Shown here: piece by piece, positions 17,758-27,343 of the stretch
Layout of the letters: every line of letters starts with the position of its first letter
How positions within the stretch are numbered: position 1 is the stretch's first letter
NCBI RefSeq assembly: GCF_024622505.1
Contig: NZ_JANKAS010000016.1
Coordinates: 1-58,659 of the forward strand
DNA: 58,659 nucleotides
Direction: 5' to 3'
Source: Irregularibacter muris
Lineage (GTDB): Bacteria > Bacillota > Clostridia > Eubacteriales > Garciellaceae
Notes under the pieces: model-generated
The model's input: only the letters and a program-made list of their open reading frames with translations
Database searches by the model: none
What the model was told of the DNA's origin: nothing
Position numbers and translations under genes: made by a program

Positions 17758-19200
17758 ATGGCTAAAAATAAAGATAAAGTACAAGAGATTACCCCAATGT
17801 CAGAGGACTTTGCCCAATGGTATACAGATGTAATCTTAAAAACAGAAATGGTGGATTATGCTCCTGTAAAGGGATTTATGGTTATAAGACCTTACGGATA
17901 TGCCATATGGGAAAATATTCAGTCAGCCTATGACAAAAGATTTAAAGAAACAGGACATAAAAATGTGTATTTCCCTTTATTAATTCCAGAGAGCTTACTA
18001 CAAAAAGAAGCAGAACACGTAGAGGGGTTTGCCCCAGAGGTAGCTTGGGTAACCCATGGAGGACATGAAAGATTAGCAGAAAGATTATGTGTCCGTCCTA
18101 CATCAGAGACCATTATTTGTAGTATGTATTCCAAGTGGTTAAAATCTTGGAGAGACCTACCCTATCTATATAACCAATGGTGTAGTGTGGTTCGCTGGGA
18201 AAAAAGTACCCGTCCTTTCCTAAGAACTTCAGAATTCCTATGGCAAGAGGGTCATACTCTTCATGAAACCTATGATGAGGCTCAGGCAGAAACTTTACAG
18301 ATGTTAGATATTTACCGTGAAGTGGCAGAGGAACATATGGCTATGCCTATGATAGTAGGACAAAAAAGTGAAAGTGAAAAATTTGCTGGAGCTTTTGCTA
18401 CCTATACAATGGAAGCATTGATGCATGATGGTAAAGCACTACAATCCGGTACTTCCCATAATCTAGGGCAGCATTTTACAAAGGCCTTTGATATCACTTT
18501 TACTGGTCGTAATGGTGAGTTAGAACATCCTTTCCACACTTCCTGGGGAGTATCTACAAGATTAATCGGTGGATTGATTATGGTACATGGAGATGATAAT
18601 GGTTTAGTATTACCTCCAAAGATTGCTCCAACTCAAGTAGTTGTCATTCCTATTGCTCAGCATAAGGAAGGAGTACTAGATAAGGCCTATGAGATCAAAA
18701 AGCAGCTTGAAGAAGAATTTAGAGTGGAAATAGACGCCAGCGATGAATACTCACCAGGTTGGAAATTTAACCAATGGGAAATGAAAGGTGTGCCTATTCG
18801 ATTGGAAATTGGACCTAGAGATATAGAGAAAAATCAGGTGGTTGTGGCGAGAAGGGACAATGGAGAAAAAACTACCCTATCTATGGATAATCTAAATAAA
18901 AGTATAGAAGAGCTACTAGAGGATATTCAACAGTCTCTTTACAATAAGGCATTAAAGATGAGACAAGAAAAAACCTTTGTTGCTAAAAATATGGAAGAGT
19001 TTAAAGAAATTATCCATGATACTCCTGGCTTTATTAAGGCCATGTGGTGTGGAGATGAAACTTGTGAGGCGAAAATAAAAGAAGAAACAAAGGCAACCAT
19101 TCGTTGTATTCCTTTTGCCCAAGAGGATTTAGGAACAGATGAATGTATATGCTGTGGTAAAAAATCCGATGATATGGTTTATTTTGCAAGAGCATATTAA
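17758..19200 (+). CDS. proS: Proline--tRNA ligase (short, archaeal/eukaryote-like type)
   Basis: A 480-residue class II synthetase of the ProS type 3 form, which lacks the inserted editing domain of the long bacterial enzyme. Recognisable stretches include [15 protein letters not shown], the motif 2 region [20 protein letters not shown] and the motif 3 region [11 protein letters not shown]. The C-terminus has a Cys cluster (CGDETCEAK and CICCGKK) typical of this form. A free-standing editing protein is encoded at 35566, which complements the missing domain. Controlled by the proline T-box upstream; GGAGG ribosome site. Confidence 0.96.
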   Translation: MAKNKDKVQEITPMSEDFAQWYTDVILKTEMVDYAPVKGFMVIRPYGYAIWENIQSAYDKRFKETGHKNVYFPLLIPESLLQKEAEHVEGFAPEVAWVTHGGHERLAERLCVRPTSETIICSMYSKWLKSWRDLPYLYNQWCSVVRWEKSTRPFLRTSEFLWQEGHTLHETYDEAQAETLQMLDIYREVAEEHMAMPMIVGQKSESEKFAGAFATYTMEALMHDGKALQSGTSHNLGQHFTKAFDITFTGRNGELEHPFHTSWGVSTRLIGGLIMVHGDDNGLVLPPKIAPTQVVVIPIAQHKEGVLDKAYEIKKQLEEEFRVEIDASDEYSPGWKFNQWEMKGVPIRLEIGPRDIEKNQVVVARRDNGEKTTLSMDNLNKSIEELLEDIQQSLYNKALKMRQEKTFVAKNMEEFKEIIHDTPGFIKAMWCGDETCEAKIKEETKATIRCIPFAQEDLGTDECICCGKKSDDMVYFARAY

Positions 19201-19214
19201 AAAGGAAAGAGCAT

Positions 19215-19253
19215 AAAAAAGCAGATAGGGACTACACCCTATCTGCTTTTTTT
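19215..19253. terminator. Bidirectional terminator between proS and the convergent gene
   Basis: The arms AAAAAAGCAGATAGGG and CCCTATCTGCTTTTTTT have a six-base loop. A- and T-runs on the two sides allow it to work in both directions. Confidence 0.92.
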
Positions 19254-20083
19254 CGTAGAGATTTTATTCTAGACCATTCCTTAAATACCCTCTGACTATG
19301 GAACTGTAAAATAATATCAGATATTTTTTTGGATGAAGGATTATCTTCTAGAGAGGAAAGATATGTAAGTTCAGTATCTGCTTGTTTTATCTCCTCTACG
19401 AATTTTAAATGCTCATAAACTGATAAAAGTCCTTCAATTAATTCATCTAATCTTTCGATTTCTTTTTCATTTTCCTGATGTATAATGGTATCCAACTGAT
19501 TTAATTTGGCCTTTTTCTTTAAATCCATAATTTTTTCATGGAGCTCTTCCAGATCCACATTTTTATTCTCATAAATGACCTCATCAATATGTTGGGATAA
19601 CTCATCAAAGAGATTTCCCCACTCTTTATAGGCTGATAGTATGGGCTTAGGTAATAAAATAAGATAGTTTACTGCAAGGGCAATGGCGATGCCCGCCGTA
19701 GTATCAATAATACGATTGATACTATAGGGAAGAGGATCGACTGAATGGCTTGTCATGATAGAAATGAATACCACACAGGCAATAACAATAGATCCCTGCC
19801 ATTTTAAAAGATTGCATATATAAATTGTGAGAACAATGCCTATACTGATTAATAGGATACTGTCGGGGGATATTAGAGCAAATAGATAGCCTATTAAGGC
19901 CCCGGCCGTCGTACCAAAGACTCTTTCCTTCCCCTTTTTAAAAGAAGTACTAAAGGTCTCCTGCATAGTAATAATGGCAGCAATGGCTGCAAAAAAACCA
20001 GAGTTATCCGTTAAAAACCTGCCTAAAATAGTACACAGAGCAACTGCGATGGCTGTTTTTATAATTCTTGCACCTATTTTCAT
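19232..20083 (-). CDS. ArAE_1/DUF939 (FUSC-like) membrane protein
   Basis: Read from ATG 20083 (AAGGTG 7 nt upstream), giving 283 residues; an in-frame upstream ATG adds 14 residues without a good site. The N-terminal half holds about four to six short hydrophobic helices (MKIGARIIKTAIAVALCTIL; FFAAIAAIITMQ). The C-terminal half (about 150-283) is charged and helical, with a coiled-coil-like stretch. Family members resemble aromatic-acid exporters, but transport has rarely been shown for this branch. A second, diverged member is at 45713. Convergent with proS. Confidence 0.82.
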   Translation of the reverse strand: MKIGARIIKTAIAVALCTILGRFLTDNSGFFAAIAAIITMQETFSTSFKKGKERVFGTTAGALIGYLFALISPDSILLISIGIVLTIYICNLLKWQGSIVIACVVFISIMTSHSVDPLPYSINRIIDTTAGIAIALAVNYLILLPKPILSAYKEWGNLFDELSQHIDEVIYENKNVDLEELHEKIMDLKKKAKLNQLDTIIHQENEKEIERLDELIEGLLSVYEHLKFVEEIKQADTELTYLSSLEDNPSSKKISDIILQFHSQRVFKEWSRIKSLRKKADRV

Positions 20084-20275
20084 TTTTTTCACCTTTTCAT
20101 AAAGTAAACTGTATTTAAAGAGCATAACAGGTTAATTGAATGCTATAATACATTATAATCAAAATATCAAGACAATCAACCTGGAGTTATATAGAAAGTT
20201 TTACAAAATAAAGTAATTGATTTTAACTATCATTTATGGTACTATATAATAGTTAATTAAATAGCGTATAAATGT

Positions 20276-20352
20276 GTGCCCATAGCTCAGCTGGATAGAG
20301 TGTCTGACTACGAATCAGAAGGTCGGGAGTTCGAATCTCTCTGGGCACACCA
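20276..20352 (+). tRNA. tRNA-Arg(ACG)
   Basis: A 77-nt tRNA with encoded CCA. The anticodon loop CTACGAA gives ACG. Its A34 is the known substrate of TadA, encoded about 190 nt downstream. TATATAAT at about 20243 may be its -10 box. Confidence 0.95.
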
Positions 20353-20383
20353 TTTTTCATTTTATTTTTAAAAAACTTATTAT

Positions 20384-20460
<77 letters not shown>

Positions 20461-20540
20461 TTTTTTTATATTTTTCTATTTTATACTTTTCTATTCACAA
20501 GTATGGCAATAGCTTCTATCTTGTACAAGCAGGTGAGACC

Positions 20541-20996
20541 ATGAGAAAATATATGGAGTTGGCTATAAAAGAAGCAAAAAAGGCCTTTGCCAAAGCAGAA
20601 GTGCCTATTGGTGCTGTACTGGTAAAAAATGATGAAGTGATAGCCACTGCCCATAATCTAAAAGAGATCAACAATGATCCCACCGCCCATGCTGAAATCT
20701 TAGTTATTCAAGAGGGCGCCCAAAGACTCCATACATGGCGATTAGAGGATTGTGATCTATATGTGACCGTGGAACCCTGTGCTATGTGTGCAGGAGCCAT
20801 TGTACAATCCCGTATAAGGAGACTTATTATAGGGGCCATGGAGCCAAAGTTTGGAGCAGCAGGGTCTATTGTAAATATTGTTAATCATCCTAAGTTTAAT
20901 CATAGAGTGGAAGTTTTTGAAGGGATTATGGAAGAAGAATGTTCCCAATTGATGAAGGATTTTTTTCTCTTATTAAGGGAAAAAAGAAACAAGTAA
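20541..20996 (+). CDS. tadA: tRNA-specific adenosine deaminase
   Basis: A 151-residue cytidine-deaminase-fold enzyme that converts A34 to inosine in tRNA-Arg(ACG). The catalytic/zinc motif HAE is at residues 50-52 (NDPTAHAEILVI) and the zinc cysteines are Cys80 and Cys83 in EPCAMCAGA. Length is normal for TadA. The start ATG 20541 follows GCAGGTGAG. The gene sits directly behind the tRNA-Arg(ACG) gene that makes its substrate, and upstream of the tRNA-Ser(CGA) gene that marks the edge of the accessory segment. Confidence 0.95.
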   Translation: MRKYMELAIKEAKKAFAKAEVPIGAVLVKNDEVIATAHNLKEINNDPTAHAEILVIQEGAQRLHTWRLEDCDLYVTVEPCAMCAGAIVQSRIRRLIIGAMEPKFGAAGSIVNIVNHPKFNHRVEVFEGIMEEECSQLMKDFFLLLREKRNK

Positions 20997-21265
20997 GTAG
21001 CCAAGGCCGCTCAAGTGAAATAGGAAGATTTGGGCCCTTGCCAGCAAGACAAACATTCCTATTTCGAGATAAATGGAGAAACAGGGGAGTTGAGTTCAAT
21101 GGGCTTAACTCAAAATTCACCGGATCAATTGCTTTGAAAATGCGAAAAACCCTTGAACTTATGTAAATTTTCGGGATTTTAAAAATTTAAGTTTTTAGCG
21201 ATTTCTACGGTTTTTCTACACTTTGCCTTGACTTCTATGAAAAGGCCCTGTGTATTAAAATAAAA
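20997..21265. other. Gap between tadA and tRNA-Ser(CGA)
   Basis: About 270 nt with no convincing gene; a 75-codon open frame overlapping the tadA end looks accidental. TTGACT with TGTATT 17 bp downstream (about 21228-21256) is a plausible tRNA promoter. Confidence 0.45.
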
Positions 21266-21268
21266 TAC

Positions 21269-21357
21269 GGAGGTGTATCGAAGTGGTCATAACGAGCCTG
21301 ACTCGAAATCAGGTTGTCCTCACGGGCACGAGAGTTCGAATCTCTCCGCCTCCGCCA
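21269..21357 (+). tRNA. tRNA-Ser(CGA)
   Basis: An 89-nt class II tRNA with encoded CCA. The anticodon loop CTCGAAA gives CGA. The DNA immediately downstream changes character, with decayed sequence and then a higher-GC operon. tRNA genes commonly mark such boundaries. Confidence 0.95.
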
Positions 21358-21358
21358 T

Positions 21359-21401
21359 GAGCCTGTTTGCGGTCAATGTCCGCAACAGGCTCTTCCTTTT
21401 T
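21359..21401 (+). terminator. tRNA-Ser(CGA) terminator
   Basis: The arms GAGCCTGTTtGCGG and CCGCaACAGGCTC are followed by TTCCTTTTTTT, starting one base after the tRNA. Confidence 0.9.
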
Positions 21402-21930
21402 TTGAGTTTTTTACGCTCTCTTTGGAGGGCGTCTTTCCTTCTTGCATAGAAATGGATATGTCTGAATCTTTGTTATATAAGACTTTGCTGTATTCTGATA
21501 AAGTATCTCGTAGACAATCATTAAGCTGCTCCAAGTCCAGTAGGTTCTGTCACTCGGTTTCTTTCAAATATTCCATCTATTTTATCGACAGTAATGCTTC
21601 GAGCGAGAGAACCACTAGCGTGAAAAAATATCACCGTTGTGGGTCTGGAATTATACGCTACACATAAAGCGTAATTTATCCAACCATTTATTCTCTATTG
21701 TGGATGCACCCTACAACTGTAGCTAAAATGCCCTCTACTGAAAAACTTGTATCGTTGCACCGGTGGCGTAAGGCTTCAATTATTGAAAGCTGATGGTAGG
21801 GATTGGGTAGAAAATGTACGAAAGAATACCCCTGAAATGTTTGCTTAATGGCTGAAAATAAACAAAGAGAATATTCAAAATGGACGTTTCTACTTAACTA
21901 GATTGCTCTCTGACTTCACCAAATAAACTG
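21402..21930. other. Decayed accessory DNA, no intact gene
   Basis: About 530 nt in which both strands show short coding-like pieces interrupted by stops. One minus-strand example lies around 21550-21680 and reads ...YNSRPTTVIFFHASGSLARSI..., in frame for about 60 codons. I cannot name the source. It lies between the tRNA-Ser(CGA) terminator and the riboflavin operon and may be the eroded end of an integrated element. Confidence 0.4.
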
Positions 21931-21935
21931 TTTTG

Positions 21936-21964
21936 TTGACAGGTTTAACAATCCATAGTATAAT
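21936..21964 (+). promoter_or_regulatory. Riboflavin operon promoter
   Basis: Consensus TTGACA (21936-21941), a 17-bp spacer and consensus TATAAT (21959-21964). Confidence 0.9.
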
Positions 21965-21981
21965 AATGCCAATTGAATAAG

Positions 21982-22086
21982 ATCTTCGGGGCAGGGTGAA
22001 ATTCCCGACCGGTGGTACAGCCCACGAACCGCAAGGTTGATTCGGTGAGATTCCGAAGCCGACAGTATAGTCTGATAGTAGAAGAT
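21982..22086 (+). promoter_or_regulatory. FMN riboswitch (RFN element)
   Basis: Canonical blocks appear in order: ATCTTCGGGGCAGGGTGAAA, TTCCCGACCGGTGGT, AGCCCACGAACC, TTGATTCGGTGAGATTCCG, AAGCCGACAGT, and a closing arm GAAGAT. FMN binding should favour the terminator at 22127, shutting off the ribDE-ribBA-ribH operon. Confidence 0.97.
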
Positions 22087-22126
22087 AAAGGAAGAATCGC
22101 GTTTTTGCGTGGATATTTGAATTTAT

Positions 22127-22165
22127 GCTCTGAAATGAATGATCATTTCAGAGCTTTTGTTTTTG
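22127..22165 (+). terminator. Riboswitch-linked terminator T1
   Basis: The arms GCTCTGAAATGA and TCATTTCAGAGC have a four-base loop followed by TTTTGTTTTTG. Confidence 0.88.
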
Positions 22166-22202
22166 TATCCATGCAGCATAATTGCGATTAGCTCTATAAA
22201 AA

Positions 22203-22236
22203 TGCCTTGAACAATTGTGTGTTCAAGGCATTTTTT
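22203..22236 (+). terminator. Second hairpin terminator T2 in the rib leader
   Basis: The arms TGCCTTGAAC and GTTCAAGGCA are followed by T6. It is related in sequence to T3. Confidence 0.75.
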
Positions 22237-22287
22237 ATAGCATAACTTCCTAATTTGTACGCGGTAAAATCATTGTGAAATTTTCCT

Positions 22288-22316
22288 GCCCTGAACGTCT
22301 CGTTCAGGGCATTTTT
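22288..22316 (+). terminator. Third hairpin T3 just before the ribD ribosome site
   Basis: The arms GCCCTGAAC and GTTCAGGGC are followed by ATTTTTC, ending about 7 nt before AAGGAGGT. It could terminate, or shape access to the ribD ribosome site. Confidence 0.65.
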
Positions 22317-22335
22317 CATTCTAAGGAGGTGCTAT

Positions 22336-23436
22336 ATGGATGAAATAGCATATATGTATCATGCAATTCAACTTGCAAGGAAAGGTTGCGGATGGGTAAA
22401 CCCGAACCCCATGGTGGGTGCAGTGATTGTGAAGGACGGCAAGATCATCGGGCAGGGCTACCACAAAAAATATGGAGAGCTCCACGCAGAACGAAACGCA
22501 CTGGAAAACTGCCAGACACCGGCAATTGGCGCAACCCTTTATGTGACGCTGGAACCCTGCTGTCATCATGGAAGAACGCCCCCCTGTACTGAAGCAATCA
22601 TTGAAAGCGGCATCAGTCGTGTGGTAGTCGGTTCTTATGATCCCAATCCGCTGGTTGCCGGGAAAGGCATTGGAATTCTGCGCTCTCATGGCATTGAGGT
22701 AATGGAGAATGTTGTAAGGGATGAATGCGACAAGCTTAACAAAAGCTTTTTCCATTATATTCAAAATAGAACACCCTATGTGGTCATGAAATATGCGATG
22801 ACCATGGACGGAAAAATCGCCACCCATACTGGTAGATCCCAATGGATTACCGGCTCGACGGCACGCCAGCGTGTGCATGAAGATCGGCACCGTTATTCTG
22901 CCATCATGGTTGGTGTAGGCACTATTCTTGAGGATGATCCCATGCTGAACTGTCGGCTGGAGAATGGCAGGAATCCGCTACGCATCATCTGCGATACCAG
23001 CCTGAGAACGCCGTTGCAAGCAAAAGTTGTCACAACAACCGATACCGCTTCTACCCTCATCGCTACGGCCATGACAGATACAAATAGGCACCAGCCGTAT
23101 TTGGATGCAGGCTGTGAGATTATGGTAATTCCCCAAAAGGATAATCACATTGATTTAAACAGCTTGATGCAAAGATTGGGTGAAAAGCAGATTGATAGCC
23201 TCTTGCTGGAAGGCGGAGGTACCCTGAATTGGTCAGCCTTGCAAAGCTGCATTGTGAATAAGGTGCAGGCGTATGTTGCTCCAAAGCTTTTTGGTGGCAG
23301 CGGAAAAACTCCCGTAGAGGGTTTGGGCGTTGACCATCCAGAAAGAGCTTTTCTACTAAGCAAGCCGATCATCACACAGATTGATGAAGATATTTTGTTA
23401 GAAAGCGAGGTGATTTGGTGTTTACAGGAATCATAG
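22336..23436 (+). CDS. ribD: Bifunctional riboflavin deaminase/reductase
   Basis: A 366-residue enzyme for the second and third steps from GTP to riboflavin. The N-terminal deaminase (1-145) has the zinc ligands His50 and Glu52 in GELHAERNAL and Cys75 and Cys84 in LEPCCHHGRTPPC. The C-terminal reductase (about 146-360) has MKYAMTMDGKIATHTG and the NADPH-domain text LLLEGGGTLNWSAL. Strong AAGGAGGT site. It overlaps the next gene. Base composition is near 50% GC in places, well above the flanking genes, suggesting acquisition from another lineage. Confidence 0.97.
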   Translation: MDEIAYMYHAIQLARKGCGWVNPNPMVGAVIVKDGKIIGQGYHKKYGELHAERNALENCQTPAIGATLYVTLEPCCHHGRTPPCTEAIIESGISRVVVGSYDPNPLVAGKGIGILRSHGIEVMENVVRDECDKLNKSFFHYIQNRTPYVVMKYAMTMDGKIATHTGRSQWITGSTARQRVHEDRHRYSAIMVGVGTILEDDPMLNCRLENGRNPLRIICDTSLRTPLQAKVVTTTDTASTLIATAMTDTNRHQPYLDAGCEIMVIPQKDNHIDLNSLMQRLGEKQIDSLLLEGGGTLNWSALQSCIVNKVQAYVAPKLFGGSGKTPVEGLGVDHPERAFLLSKPIITQIDEDILLESEVIWCLQES

Positions 23437-24056
23437 AAGAAATCGGGAAAATACAAGGCATACAAAAAGGGACAAGTTCGGCCATCCTATCGGTTCAGGC
23501 ATCGGAGATCATGGAGGATGTCTATCTTGGTGACAGTATTGCAGTAAATGGAGTCTGCCTTACAGTTACGTCCATTTCCCCAAACGGCTTTACTGCTGAT
23601 GTGATGCATGAAACCTTAAACCGTTCCTCCCTTGGAAACTTGCGGATAGGAAACCCTGTTAATCTGGAACGGGCTATGCCCGCAAACGGCAGATTTGGCG
23701 GACATATTATTACTGGGCATATCGATGGCACCGGCACGATTCTGGATATTCGCAGAGATGATAACTCCCTTTGGTACATAATCAAAACGCCCTTACTAAT
23801 TATTCGTTACATCATTGAGAAAGGCTCAATTGCTATTGACGGTATCAGTCTGACCGTAGCAAGGGTGTATAAGGACAGCTTCAGCGTTTCCATCATACCG
23901 CATACGGCTTCATCAACAACGCTATCTAGCCGACGTGTTGGGGATTTAGTTAATTTGGAAAATGACTGCATTGGAAAATATGTGGAATGCCTGATGGGAA
24001 AAGAATCGCAAAACAACAATATTACAGCCGAGTTTCTTACAAAATACGGCTTTTAG
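23418..24056 (+). CDS. ribE: Riboflavin synthase alpha chain
   Basis: A 212-residue enzyme that dismutates 6,7-dimethyl-8-ribityllumazine to riboflavin. Two lumazine-binding repeats are visible, the first opening [10 protein letters not shown] and the second around [12 protein letters not shown] choose GTG 23418 because it gives the canonical N-terminus and sits 6 nt after GAGGTG; a TTG one codon earlier is less likely. It overlaps the end of ribD by 19 nt, so translation is probably coupled. Confidence 0.95.
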   Translation: MFTGIIEEIGKIQGIQKGTSSAILSVQASEIMEDVYLGDSIAVNGVCLTVTSISPNGFTADVMHETLNRSSLGNLRIGNPVNLERAMPANGRFGGHIITGHIDGTGTILDIRRDDNSLWYIIKTPLLIIRYIIEKGSIAIDGISLTVARVYKDSFSVSIIPHTASSTTLSSRRVGDLVNLENDCIGKYVECLMGKESQNNNITAEFLTKYGF

Positions 24057-24067
24057 GAGGAATCAAA

Positions 24068-25267
24068 ATGTTTCAATTTAGCACGATCGAAGAGGCGTTA
24101 GAAGATCTCCGTCTTGGAAAAATTATTCTGGTTATAGACGATGAGGACAGAGAAAACGAAGGCGATTTTATCTGCGCCGCTGAGTTTGCCACCACCGAGA
24201 ACGTGAATTTTATGGCTATTCATGGGAAAGGTTTGATTTGTATGCCTATAAGTGAAGAGCTTTGCCAAAAGCTGCAATTTCCCCAAATGGTCACCGACAA
24301 CAAGGATAACCACGAAACAGCGTTTACGGTATCCATTGACCATGTGGATACCGTCACGGGTATTTCGGCGGCAGAACGAAGCATCACCGCCTTGAAATGC
24401 ATAGCGGATGAAAGCAAACCGGAGGACTTTCGCCGCCCTGGTCATATGTTTCCACTCCTTGCAAAGAAAAATGGCGTACTTGAGCGAAACGGACATACTG
24501 AAGCCACTGTGGATTTGATGCGGCTGGCTGGTTTAAAGGAATGCGGTCTTTGCTGCGAGATTATGCGGGAAGATGGAACCATGATGCGTACGCCGGAGCT
24601 GATGGAGCTGGCGCAGAAATGGAGCCTTAAAATGATTACCATCAAAGCTCTGCAGGAATACCGTAAGAGAAATGAAAAGTTTGCCGAGCAGGTAACCTGT
24701 ACCTCTCTACCTACAAAGTATGGGAATTTCAAAGTTTACGGATACATCAGCAAGCTCAACGGGGAGCATCATGTGGCGCTGGTCAAGGGTAAGATTGGTG
24801 ATGGAGAGAATTTGTTATGCCGTGTTCATTCCGAGTGCCTAACTGGAGATACGTTCGGCTCCACGCGCTGTGATTGCGGTCAGCAGTTTGCGGCAGCCAT
24901 GATGCAAATTGAAAAAGAAGGACGGGGAATTCTGCTTTACATGCGTCAGGAGGGTCGTGGTATTGGTCTGATTAATAAACTGCGCGCCTATGCGCTTCAG
25001 GACCAAGGCATGGATACTTTGGAAGCGAATCTTGCCCTTGGCTTTCCGGGAGATATGCGGGAATATTTCATCGGTGCACAGATTTTGCATGACCTTGGAG
25101 CCAAGACCTTGCGCCTACTCACCAATAATCCGGATAAGGTTTATCAGCTTTCCGAGTTCGGCATAGAAATCACTGAGCGTGTTCCGATTCAAATGGACGC
25201 TACTGATCATGACTTATTCTATCTGGAAACTAAGCAGAAAAAAATGGGCCATATTTTACATTATTAA
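24068..25267 (+). CDS. ribBA: Bifunctional DHBP synthase / GTP cyclohydrolase II
   Basis: A 399-residue fusion. The N-terminal RibB half (about 1-200) makes 3,4-dihydroxy-2-butanone 4-phosphate and has [12 protein letters not shown] and [12 protein letters not shown]. The C-terminal RibA half opens the GTP ring and has the zinc cysteines in [18 protein letters not shown] plus the motif [11 protein letters not shown] 24068 is preceded by TAGGAGGAA and begins MFQFSTIEE; an upstream in-frame extension lies inside ribE. It shares the high GC content of the operon. Confidence 0.96.
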   Translation: MFQFSTIEEALEDLRLGKIILVIDDEDRENEGDFICAAEFATTENVNFMAIHGKGLICMPISEELCQKLQFPQMVTDNKDNHETAFTVSIDHVDTVTGISAAERSITALKCIADESKPEDFRRPGHMFPLLAKKNGVLERNGHTEATVDLMRLAGLKECGLCCEIMREDGTMMRTPELMELAQKWSLKMITIKALQEYRKRNEKFAEQVTCTSLPTKYGNFKVYGYISKLNGEHHVALVKGKIGDGENLLCRVHSECLTGDTFGSTRCDCGQQFAAAMMQIEKEGRGILLYMRQEGRGIGLINKLRAYALQDQGMDTLEANLALGFPGDMREYFIGAQILHDLGAKTLRLLTNNPDKVYQLSEFGIEITERVPIQMDATDHDLFYLETKQKKMGHILHY

Positions 25268-25288
25268 GTGAAAAAGGAGATTATAACA

Positions 25289-25777
25289 ATGAAAACTTTT
25301 GAAGGTAAACTTGTATCCAAGGACATTCGAATGGGTATTGTTGTCGCACGGTTTAATGAATTTATTACAAGCAAGCTGCTGAGTGGCGCTCTTGATGGGT
25401 TGAAACGTCATGAGGTCAGTGAGGACAGCATTGATATTGCATGGGTTCCCGGAGCATTTGAAATTCCGCTCATTGCTTCTAAAATGGCGAAAAGTGGAAA
25501 ATATGACGCAGTCATCTGCCTTGGTGCCGTGATTCGTGGCAACACCACCCACTATGACTATGTGTGCAGCGAGATATCCAAGGGTATCGCGCATGTATCC
25601 CTGAACAGCGATATTCCGGTCATGTTCGGCGTGTTGACAACAGAAAATATTGAGCAGGCGATTGAACGGGCTGGCACTAAGGCTGGAAACAAGGGCTTCG
25701 ACTGTGCGGTTGGCGCAATTGAAATGGTAAACCTGATTCGAGAGATGCAAGGCCTATATGGCGAATTTGATTTTTGA
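25289..25777 (+). CDS. ribH: 6,7-dimethyl-8-ribityllumazine synthase
   Basis: A 162-residue lumazine synthase that condenses the RibA/RibD and RibB products. It has the family blocks [10 protein letters not shown] and [16 protein letters not shown], whose His is catalytic in the family. ATG 25289 lies about 9 nt after AAGGAG; a GTG at 25268 directly after the ribBA stop is in frame but less typical. It is the last gene of the operon. No riboflavin transporter gene is present nearby. Confidence 0.96.
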   Translation: MKTFEGKLVSKDIRMGIVVARFNEFITSKLLSGALDGLKRHEVSEDSIDIAWVPGAFEIPLIASKMAKSGKYDAVICLGAVIRGNTTHYDYVCSEISKGIAHVSLNSDIPVMFGVLTTENIEQAIERAGTKAGNKGFDCAVGAIEMVNLIREMQGLYGEFDF

Positions 25778-26180
25778 TTATGATGGTATCTTAATAAAGA
25801 ATGAACATTTTGATAAATTACGCTTTATGAAGCTAAGTACAATTCACGCCTCCTTTGGCTCATTCTATTATGCTATAAAAGAAATTGAAGGAAACTGGTA
25901 TAAGATACCTTATCTTGAATAAGAACACACCATAGCATAGAATGATATTGGATATGAAGTTGAAATTTCTAACTGGGAATGGCTTCATGGTACTTTAAAA
26001 GCAGGAATATACTGTTTTATAAATAAGATAATAGGGTGTGAGAGTCGATCCAGATTGTCGCGCCCTGTTCTTGTAATTGTATTCAAAACCATCGTTTGGT
26101 TATAGTATTATTATTTGAGCAGACTAATTCGTCCATCTAACAGTGATTTTTTTCTCTCTACCGCTGAGCATTTTGTTTTA
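25778..26180. other. Gap with short coding remnants
   Basis: No intact gene. Short frames such as EIEGNWYKIPYLE (around 25885-25922) and DIGYEVEISNWEWLHGT (around 25943-25995) look like pieces of a lost protein; the second resembles a fragment near 39303. A hairpin with arms AGGGTGTGA and TCGCGCCCT (about 26033-26067) may terminate the rib operon. Confidence 0.4.
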
Positions 26181-26186
26181 TCTGAA

Positions 26187-27017
26187 CTAATCTTCAAAAT
26201 ATCGCTGGATGGCTTGTGCGATATATTTTGAGCTTCCTTTGCCCCAACGGCTATCCGTTTCACCTATCAATTCATTATTCTGCAAATAGGTGTCTGCAAG
26301 TTTCAATAGTACAGAACCAACATCATCACGTTTAGCGATTTCTTTCCAGTGTGCTTCCAGCCTTTTGATTGCTTGCCTTTCTAAAACCTCGTCTTTTGTG
26401 TTTTTCGCTTGGATAATCTGATGATAAATTTTTTCTTCATCATCTTTGCGGAACGTGTTATCCCAGACTCCAGATATAAACGCTTGCACAGCCTTTTCTT
26501 GACTTCCATAGCCTTTAATCATGCCATCTGCTATATATTGGTTTTTCAAGATTGTGGCAACGTATTTTCCATATTTTTCTATACTGCCAAAGGGATTAAG
26601 CTGTCCAGTCGGGTCATCTTCAGATATACGTTTTACAGCTTGTTCCACCATTTTTTGTATATCATCATCAGCAAATACCTTAAAGTTTGTCGTGCTGATG
26701 TCCCTCATTATATGAGTGATGGAGTCTATAATACCATCTAAGCGATTCCTTTTTAGTTCTAATAATAATTTTTGCGTTCCCAATAATTGCTTTTTATCAA
26801 CATTGGGATTTTCTAAAATAGACTTTATGTCTGTCAATGGGATTTCCAATTCTCGAAAAAATAATATCTGTTGCAGTTTTTCTAAGGCTCTATCATCATA
26901 AAGTCGATAATTCGCTTCGGTTAGTGCCGTTGGTTTTAAAAGCCCAATTTCATCATAATACCTCAATGCTCTTATACTTATTCCAGTCATTTCTGAAACT
27001 TCTTTTACAGTTCTCAT
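26187..27017 (-). CDS. MerR-family regulator with TipAS-type ligand domain
   Basis: This 276-residue protein has an N-terminal winged helix (about 1-70; TVKEVSEMTGISIRALRYYD) and a dimerisation helix (about 75-110). Its C-terminal all-helical domain (about 140-275; ISGVWDNTFRKDDEEKIYHQII) resembles TipAS. TipAS domains bind thiopeptide or similar antibiotics and turn the regulator into an activator. Strong AAAGGAGG site. The upstream promoter has the long spacer expected for MerR control, so it probably activates its own gene. No drug exporter is adjacent. Confidence 0.9.
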   Translation of the reverse strand: MRTVKEVSEMTGISIRALRYYDEIGLLKPTALTEANYRLYDDRALEKLQQILFFRELEIPLTDIKSILENPNVDKKQLLGTQKLLLELKRNRLDGIIDSITHIMRDISTTNFKVFADDDIQKMVEQAVKRISEDDPTGQLNPFGSIEKYGKYVATILKNQYIADGMIKGYGSQEKAVQAFISGVWDNTFRKDDEEKIYHQIIQAKNTKDEVLERQAIKRLEAHWKEIAKRDDVGSVLLKLADTYLQNNELIGETDSRWGKGSSKYIAQAIQRYFED

Positions 27018-27043
27018 AGGGCTAACCTCCTTTGATTAATTCT

Positions 27044-27074
27044 ATTGTAAAGCATACCGTGGCGAGAGAGTCAA
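27044..27074 (-). promoter_or_regulatory. MerR-type autoregulated promoter with 19-bp spacer
   Basis: On the minus strand, TTGACT (27069-27074) is separated from TACAAT (27044-27049) by 19 bp. This over-long spacer is the known signature of promoters activated by MerR-family DNA twisting. Confidence 0.75.
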
Positions 27075-27343
27075 TGCATTTAATAATTTTAAAAGTATAC
27101 CACAAAATAGCATTTGCAAAATATCGGCTTTTTTATATACCGTTTAGCAACTTGAAGTAATTGCTTGAGTTTTTCCTTATACTAATTTTCCACTATGGTT
27201 TCAATAAATCCCTTCCAGAAAACAAAAGAGCCAGAGAATTGAATTGCATCCTCACACTCCGATTCTTTAACTGAATTTTGGGCTGAAATGTTTAATTTTA
27301 TAAGTTATAATTTATAAAAGCGGATAAAGGGTATTTTCGGTAA

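Noticed and set aside
21314-21667. Open frame of 117 codons after tRNA-Ser(CGA)
   Set aside because: It starts inside the tRNA and runs through its terminator hairpin; no ribosome site and no coding character.
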